Assembly (NCBI GenBank): GCA_036897485.1
Contig: JAYMTF010001477.1
Coordinates: forward strand, 1-23,220
Direction: 5' to 3'
DNA: 23,220 nucleotides
From: Pelargonium nanum
Taxonomy: Eukaryota; Streptophyta; Magnoliopsida; Geraniales; Geraniaceae
Part shown: positions 18,201-23,220 of the stretch, one piece after another
Position numbering within the stretch: position 1 is the first letter of the stretch
Layout of the letters: every line of letters starts with the position of its first letter
The notes under the pieces: model-generated
Database searches by the model: none
The model's input: only the letters and a program-made list of their open reading frames with translations
Told to the model about the DNA's origin: nothing
Translations under genes and position numbers: made by a program

Positions 18201-21200
18201 GCTGCTGGTACTTATTTCAATGCAGAGTTGTTAAGTTTAAGAGTGAGCAATGACAATGTCAGTACAGAGACAGAAACCCCCTTACTTGTTTTTCCAACAA
18301 GGGTACTTTGGTCAAATGTTATTGTGGAGAATAATGCCAAAGTATTGGTTCCTTTGCTCTGGAACAGAGTTCAGGTTTGTATGCCATTCTTCTTAATATT
18401 TCTCTCATTTGACTAAATTTTATCAATCTGTACTTTGAAAAAAAATCCAGTACGAAGACTTTATCTTATATGAGATTACTGTTCCCTGAAGCATTTGCTT
18501 TTTTATGGTTCAAAGAGTGGCAAGACAGTAATATTTTGTGTATATCTATGTTTCTCTTTGTTGCCCATCATATTGGTTTGATGAGTACATTCAATATAAG
18601 GTTTAAAAATGCGATGTGGATCATGTAACTTTGTTTCTATATGGTCTCACTCTGAAGGTAAGAGGCCAAATTAGCATATATCGTGGAGGCAGCATTGTCT
18701 TTGGGTTGTCTGAGTATCCAATCTCAGAATTTGAGCTTGTTGCAGAGGAACTATTAATGAGTGATTCTGTCATAAAGGTAAGCATGACTTCTGCAAATAT
18801 TTTATGCTTCTTATTCTAGCTGCTTTTAAGCAAAAACAACTTATCCAATCTATTTTTTTCAATTTTTATTTTTATCTGGATAGAGCAGCCGGCAGCTAAT
18901 AGATTTTCTATCAGAGCACAAACAATTGTGCTATGTGGCTTCTTTTAAGTTCCGTCAACTATATGCATGCAGTTTCTTCTGTTAATGTTGGGTTTGTGTT
19001 GGCATGATATCTCTCTGATTTAAGGGAGATCTTCTAATAATGTTGAAGATACAATCTTTTCATTATTGATTTTCCTTACCCAGTAATCTCATCTTTTCTT
19101 GTGCATCTCAAGGACTGCACTTCTGGTAGACTTACCCTAGATTTATTTCCAACATGTTTGTGCTATTAGTGTTTGAACATGAAAACATTGCTTCATGAAT
19201 GAGATTAAATTTCCATCCTTCATTCTCCATAAAGAATGCGTCATTTTTTTTTTTCTGTTGATGGTCTGAATCGGCCCCTTATGTGGCTGAAGGTTTTTGG
19301 TGCTCTTCGAGTTGCTGTTAAAATATTATTGATGTGGAACTCCAAAATTCAAGTTGATGGTGGTGGAAATACTATTGTTACAACTTCTGTTCTTGAGGTC
19401 CGGAATCTAGTTGTTCTAAGGGTATGTAGTCAAGCTTCATCTACATTTTGATTATATTCTGTCTATAACATATATCAGTTATTGGTGAGAAGCTTATGAC
19501 TGTAATCTCTTATCCGTCACAGGAAAACTCAGTCATTAGTTCAAATGCCAACTTAGGTCTATATGGTCAGGGACTTCTGCAGTTGACTGGTCATGGTGAC
19601 GCAATCAAAGGCCAAAAACTTTCCTTGTCTCTCTTTTATAATATAACTGTAAGCTAATACTTTCTCTGTATGTTTGTATTTTTAGCAACGAGGTTCAATG
19701 TTTTGCACTTTTTTCTATTTTTTCAACATGTTGAAATAATTAATTATTATCACTTGGACATTTTTTTTTGGAATACCAAAACCACATAGAATAATAGGCC
19801 TCGTTTGTGGTTTATCTATGTCATCTAAGCTGCATGGACACGGAACAAGATATGGGATATCACAAGATACAGACACGGCAGCACAAAATTTTCATAAAAT
19901 CTATAAGACATCTGTGAAGTATTCAAAAATAATAAATATTTTATAGTTTCCATATTAATGTATACAATTTATATGAACTCATTTGTTGCAATGCAAACAA
20001 TGTATAAATAAACATCAGAATCATAAATAAAAACAAGAATGTAGATAAAGATATGGCAGATCAGATGACAAGTTTGAGACTGTTTGACATTTTTTTATAG
20101 TAAAAGAATGACAGTCAGTTTGTTTTGAAGAAAAATGATTCATTCCCTTGTTATATTTGCATGAGTGTGAGATACAAGAGGCAAGTGTTTTGCAGATGTA
20201 GACTTGGAAAAGACATCCCGAACGAATTAAAATTAGTTTGTTTTAAATAGGAATCATTCCAAGGGAATAACTTAGAGCCTAGCTGTGTGCGTTCATGTTC
20301 ATCAACATGCCTTGGGATGTCAAAAACATGTCCAATTCAAATTCGTTTAGTTTAAGAGATTGGGGGACACGTAACCGTGATTTTTCATATATAAATGTAA
20401 CTAGTGTACCTCCCCTGCAAAGGACCATTAATTTGCATACAAGTCTGAAATATCTTTATACAACTGTAGATGGGCGTGGGGAATCTTTATCATTAACCAT
20501 CAAAATGTTTCTGTTCTCTTTGCGATTTTGTTTTCTTGTAGTTTCTATTTTTAGTTTCCTGCGCCCATCATAAGTATAACTATTTTTCAAAATCTTGCTC
20601 ATGACAGGTTGGGCCAGGTTCTTTGCTCCAGGGCCCCTTGGATGATGATGCCAGTAGAAGTGTGTGAGTATGAATTGTTTCATGTTTCAACATTTCCAAG
20701 ATTATTGTATTCAAAGTCTCATAAACATTACCTCATTATTTGTTTTGTTTAATAATTTTTTGAACTCTTTCAGGGTAACGAAAAGTCTTTGTGAGAGTTC
20801 ATCATGTCCAATGGATTTGATAACTCCACCAGATGATTGTCATGTTAATTATACATTATCCTTTTCACTTCAGGTAAGAGTCACAGACTATTTGGGTATG
20901 CTTGAGTTACCTGCTTTTGGGGGATGATTTATGTGGGCCCTGCCCTGTACATTGCTGGAGATGTCTTCAGAGTGTAGATGTCCAACTCAACTAAAAGCTT
21001 AATTATATTTTCTAACACGCCCCCTCACGTGCAAGGCTTTGATACCATGTAGAGAACCAACTCAACTCAAAGCTTAAGCTGATAGTTGAGCGACCAATAT
21101 TAACTATATACTTAAACTCAAAGCACCTTCTATCTACAAAATATCAAAGCAATTCCTTAGATCAAAAGCAACTATACATAGATTGCTGAGAAATAATTTT

Positions 21201-22986
21201 GCTTCAAAAACATTCAAGATAATATTCATTTTCTACTCTTTTCATTACATGTTTCCTATCTCATCTTTCAGTTGTGTTAGCTGTAAGGTACGCATTGATG
21301 AATAGCTAGCAAAACAGTATGAGGTGCTGTACATTGTTTAAAAAATATTACTAGATAATATAAACCGTTGTCATAGATTTCTAGTTTTATGGTTTTGATA
21401 GTTGAGATTAGCTTTATGCTCTTTGTGAGGAATTGTCACTGTGGTTTGATATATTTGTTGTGATTGAAGGTGTATCTTTTGTCTTTCCTGCACTTGTGCA
21501 CTTATCAATTGTTTTCTTATCCATTCCCTCCATTAATGATTGGATACTTAATTATGTTCTTTGCCACTAGCTTTGGTTTTGCTCATTAATGATTGGATAC
21601 TAAATTCTGTGCACATTAATGATTGCAGGCTAGTCAGCATAAAAATTACTAATCCATTACTGGGATATTGTTTAAACTGCTTCTTTTGATCTTTTTTAGA
21701 TCTGCCGTGTTGAGGACCTTCTTGTCAATGGCCTTGTCAAGGGAAGTATAATTCACATCCACAGGGCAAGAACAGTCATTGTTGATGCTGATGGCATGAT
21801 TAGCGCATCAGAATTAGGTAGTATAAAGAATAAAAAAAGTGTTTCTCTCTATAGTTATCTGTTTCCTTTTGCTTTTGTTTTTCATAGTCTTTGCTCATCA
21901 TGCTAATTAACCATTTTTCTTCAAAGATTAAAGTAACTAATTTACGTTTAAGCTTCTGATTCACAGCGTTGCTTTTTCAGGTTGCAGTGCAGGTATGGGA
22001 AAGGGAAACTATTCGAATGGAGCTGGCAGTGGTGCTGGACATGGGGGAAGAGGAGGGTCGGGATATTTTAAGGGGAAAGTGAGTCACGGTGGTATGAAAT
22101 ATGGTAGTGCTGATCTTCCCTGCGAATTAGGAAGTGGAACTGAGGGCCCCAATCTGCCATATAGGAATGTAGTTGGAGGTGGAATGATCGGTAAGTATTT
22201 TTGCAGATTACAGAAATTTCATGATAAAATTTTCATATATTTTGAATAATATACATATAGTAGTAGAGTTTCAAGTTCTTGCAAACAAACCAACCAGGAA
22301 GTAAATACTAATTATCCAGTTCTTTATGACCATAAGAAAAAAGAATCTGCAAATATATCCTTTGAGCTATGAATAGTGAATGTTTCAGCCGATATATATC
22401 ATAACTTTGCATTAATTTTATTTGTTCCTTCCTCGCCATCTTTAACTTGAGTATTTTTAACACAGAAAGTCATCTTTGCATTTGTGTTTGTAAGGAACCA
22501 TCTCAACTAAAAGCTTAAACTGATAGTCGAAGACCCAATTTAATTTTTATACTTCAACAATGTTGTTGAGAAATTTCAGCTATTATATGATTTTAACTGA
22601 TACTTTAGAGTTTCAAATTTTACCGGGTTTGTGTTTAAGAAGTGTGATTCATTTTTTCAAGTGATTGGATCCATTCAATGGCCACTATTAAGGCTTGATC
22701 TTTCTGGATCTTTGAGAGCTGATGGACAAAGTGTTGGCAAATCAACAAGAAATTTCAATGATTCTTTGATCGGTGGACTTGGCGGAGCTTCTGGTGGGAC
22801 AATTCTTCTTTTCCTTCAAGAACTTAGACTTACAGAGAACTCATCTTTGTCTGTTGTTGGAGGCAGTGGTGACCCTCTTGGTGTCGGTGGGGGCGGCGGT
22901 GGAAGAGTTCATTTTCACTGGTCTAAGATAGATATGGGGAATGAATATGTTCCAGTTGCAACTATAAATGGTTCCATTACCAGTAG
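14358..22986 (+). CDS. glycine-rich secreted/membrane protein, At5g47020/At4g32920-like (3' end outside window)
   Basis: Function is unknown; family members are large plant proteins, usually annotated only as glycine-rich. CDS in window: 14358-15205, 16676-16791, 18166-18374, 18658-18777, 19293-19421, 19523-19648, 20608-20663, 20774-20873, 21700-21817, 21981-22190, 22662-22986; 785 complete codons with all junctions in frame. The start is fixed by an in-frame TGA just upstream. A hydrophobic stretch near residues 9-28 suggests a signal peptide. Four early Cys (77, 90, 120, 125) and NxS/T sites fit an extracellular fold. Gly loops (GHGGRG, GGGGGGR) alternate with short hydrophobic strands, suggesting a beta-solenoid-like ectodomain (inference). 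GHGGRG...GGGGGGR occurs twice, at 189-304 and 627-759. The C-terminal half, where any membrane segment would lie, is not present. Confidence 0.88.
15206..16675 (+). other. glycine-rich gene intron 1 (1470 nt)
   Basis: GTGAGT donor and TTTCTATAG acceptor; required to join NAVKL|KGYGT. It carries an inverted-repeat element at 15545-16095. Confidence 0.85.
15545..16095. mobile_element. long-inverted-repeat MITE/MULE-like element in intron 1
   Basis: The left end GGAGAAACTCCATCT matches the reverse complement of the right end, GGGGAAACTTCATCT. The symmetry continues inward: CTCCTCAATGTTTCAAAAC (15637-15655) pairs with GTTCTGAAACATTGGGGAG (16009-16027). Flanks ATTTATTTA (15536-15544) and ATCTATTAA (16096-16104) agree at 7 of 9 positions, like an aged 9-bp target duplication. 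There is no coding capacity. MULE assignment rests on the 9-bp flank and end style. Confidence 0.6.
16676..16791 (+). CDS. glycine-rich gene coding exon 2
   Basis: Residues 283 (split)-321 plus one base. KGYGTISAAGGNGW, then GGGGGGRISL, closing the first Gly module. Confidence 0.9.
16792..18165 (+). other. glycine-rich gene intron 2 (1374 nt)
   Basis: GTTTGT donor and TTGTGGCAG acceptor. It contains the 82-bp tandem duplication; nothing else was recognised. Confidence 0.85.
16813..16976. repeat. 82-bp tandem duplication
   Basis: Two adjacent copies, 16813-16894 and 16895-16976, both starting TCTGGTAGTAGAAAC and ending TGAATTGT. I see one mismatch (ATTCTCAAG versus ATTCTTAAG), so the duplication is recent. 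Confidence 0.93.
18166..18374 (+). CDS. glycine-rich gene coding exon 3
   Basis: Residues 322 (split)-391. GGLSVGCPGNSGAAGTYF, then LWSNVIVENNAKVLVPLLW. Confidence 0.9.
18658..18777 (+). CDS. glycine-rich gene coding exon 4
   Basis: Residues 392-431, phase 0 to 0, starting VRGQISIYRGGSIVFGL and ending MSDSVIK. Confidence 0.9.
18778..19292 (+). other. glycine-rich gene intron 4 (515 nt)
   Basis: GTAAGC donor; acceptor GGCTGAAG. The last long pyrimidine run is about 40 bases before the acceptor. Nothing else was recognised. Confidence 0.85.
19293..19421 (+). CDS. glycine-rich gene coding exon 5
   Basis: Residues 432-474, phase 0 to 0, VFGALRVAVKILLM to EVRNLVVLR. Contains VDGGGNT. Confidence 0.9.
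19523..19648 (+). CDS. glycine-rich gene coding exon 6
   Basis: Residues 475-516, phase 0 to 0, ENSVISSNANLGLYGQGLLQ to LFYNIT. Confidence 0.9.
19649..20607 (+). other. glycine-rich gene intron 6 (959 nt)
   Basis: GTAAGC donor and ATGACAG acceptor. The middle looks like an old repeat (next entry). Confidence 0.85.
19830..20290. repeat. possible dispersed repeat in intron 6
   Basis: 'gcatggacacggaacaag' and 'gatacagacacggcagcac' followed by 'aaaattttcataaaa' recall a family with repeated GACACGG words that I associate with plant genomes. No terminal repeats were found and the limits are guesses. Confidence 0.3.
20608..20663 (+). CDS. glycine-rich gene coding exon 7
   Basis: Residues 517-534 plus two bases, VGPGSLLQGPLDDDASRS. 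A 56-nt exon. Confidence 0.88.
20774..20873 (+). CDS. glycine-rich gene coding exon 8
   Basis: Residues 535 (split)-568. Contains SSCPMDLITPPDDCHVNYTL, a Cys-containing segment conserved in the family as I recall it. Confidence 0.9.
20981..21113. repeat. dispersed repeat copy in intron 8
   Basis: CCAACTCAACTAAAAGCTTAA (from 20982) recurs as CCAACTCAACTCAAAGCTTAA (from 21057). Between them are TAACACGCCCCCTCACGTG and GATACCATGTAGAGAACCAA, wording typical of a common plant repeat. A related copy lies at 22493-22553. Confidence 0.55.
21531..21625. repeat. three CATTAATGATTG units
   Basis: CATTAATGATTGGATACT occurs at 21531-21548 and 21584-21601, with a shorter CATTAATGATTG at 21614-21625. Spacing is uneven (53 and 30), so this is not a simple tandem array. 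Confidence 0.7.
21700..21817 (+). CDS. glycine-rich gene coding exon 9
   Basis: Residues 569-607 plus one base, ICRVEDLLVNGLVKGSIIHI to MISASEL. Confidence 0.9.
21981..22190 (+). CDS. glycine-rich gene coding exon 10
   Basis: Residues 608 (split)-677 plus one base. Contains GAGSGAGHGGRGGSGYFKG and PCELGSGTEGP, start of the second Gly module. Confidence 0.9.
22191..22661 (+). other. glycine-rich gene intron 10 (471 nt)
   Basis: GTAAGT donor and TTTTTTCAAG acceptor. It contains a dispersed-repeat copy at 22493-22553. Confidence 0.85.
22493..22553. repeat. dispersed repeat copy in intron 10
   Basis: AGGAACCATCTCAACTAAAAG continuing CTTAAACTGATAGTCGAAGA aligns almost base for base with 21052-21113 in intron 8, including the closing TATACTT. 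Confidence 0.65.
22662..22986 (+). CDS. glycine-rich gene coding exon 11
   Basis: Residues 678 (split)-785 plus two bases. IGSIQWPLLRLDLSGSL, GGASGGTILLF, then GGGGGGRVHFHW, completing the second module. Donor AG|GTATGA. This is the last exon in the window. Confidence 0.87.
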
Positions 22987-23220
22987 GTATGATTTATTAT
23001 TAAGTTGCTTACTGTGAATTCCTAGTTTATGAGAAGTATGGAATAAATCTATTCATATAAGCCTATTGGGAACTTTTTAATCCTATGTTTGCTGAAATGT
23101 ATTTTTAACATCATAGATCCTGTCTAAGAAACTTATTAGCTCTGGAAAAAGAATAACAATGCTTGTGCCTAAGTATTAGAAGGACAAACGAGAGGTTATA
23201 CCATACATTTTGGAATGGTT
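22987..23220 (+). other. start of glycine-rich gene intron 11 (cut by window edge)
   Basis: GTATGA donor, then AT-rich sequence with no acceptor joining a family-like frame. The remaining exons must lie to the right. Confidence 0.75.

Larger units (their letters stand above)
20874..21699 (+). other. glycine-rich gene intron 8 (826 nt)
   Basis: GTAAGA donor and CTTTTTTAG acceptor. It contains a dispersed repeat (20981-21113) and three copies of CATTAATGATTG. Confidence 0.85.

Noticed and set aside
1..23220. An undescribed multi-gene system (defence, biosynthetic cluster or similar)
   Set aside because: Only two eukaryotic genes are present, one well known and one of a conserved family; nothing suggests a joint system.

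Overview
This is plant nuclear DNA, most likely from a eudicot and probably a woody rosid (inferred from protein resemblance and the transposon remnants; the species cannot be fixed). It holds two intron-rich protein genes, both on the + strand and head to tail. I saw no bacterial, viral or CRISPR features, no rRNA or functional tRNA, and no convincing novel system. Points worth a second look are in gene architecture, possible post-transcriptional control of UPF1, and repeats in introns.

Region 1 (about 1-12840) is a complete gene for UPF1, the RNA helicase at the centre of nonsense-mediated mRNA decay (NMD). I rebuilt 29 coding exons (603-12274). All junctions are GT-AG, frame is kept throughout, and the product is 1277 residues. 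It has an acidic N-terminus, a Cys/His zinc domain, a complete superfamily 1 helicase core (motifs I, Ia, II, III, IV, V, VI) and a Gly/Pro/Gln-rich tail with 21 SQ/TQ dipeptides. Upstream lie a G-box, a TATA-like box and two telomere-repeat (telo-box) tracts. A short upstream ORF stops inside the second tract.

Region 2 (about 12841-14357) is the intergenic stretch plus the promoter and leader of the next gene, with a possible leader intron.

Region 3 (14358 to the window end) is the 5' part of a glycine-rich, secreted or membrane-anchored protein gene of the Arabidopsis At4g32920/At5g11700/At5g47020 type. Eleven coding exons give 785 complete codons, and the gene runs off the right edge. The ectodomain appears to contain an internal duplication.

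The introns hold several mobile-element remnants: a tRNA-derived SINE with a candidate target-site duplication (UPF1 intron 13), one end of an hAT-like element (UPF1 intron 17), a long inverted-repeat MULE/MITE-like element (glycine-rich gene intron 1), an 82-bp tandem duplication (intron 2) and a dispersed repeat seen in both introns 8 and 10. The two proteins have no evident joint function. Their adjacency may be ancestral, since as I recall Arabidopsis UPF1 (At5g47010) also sits next to a glycine-rich gene (At5g47020).
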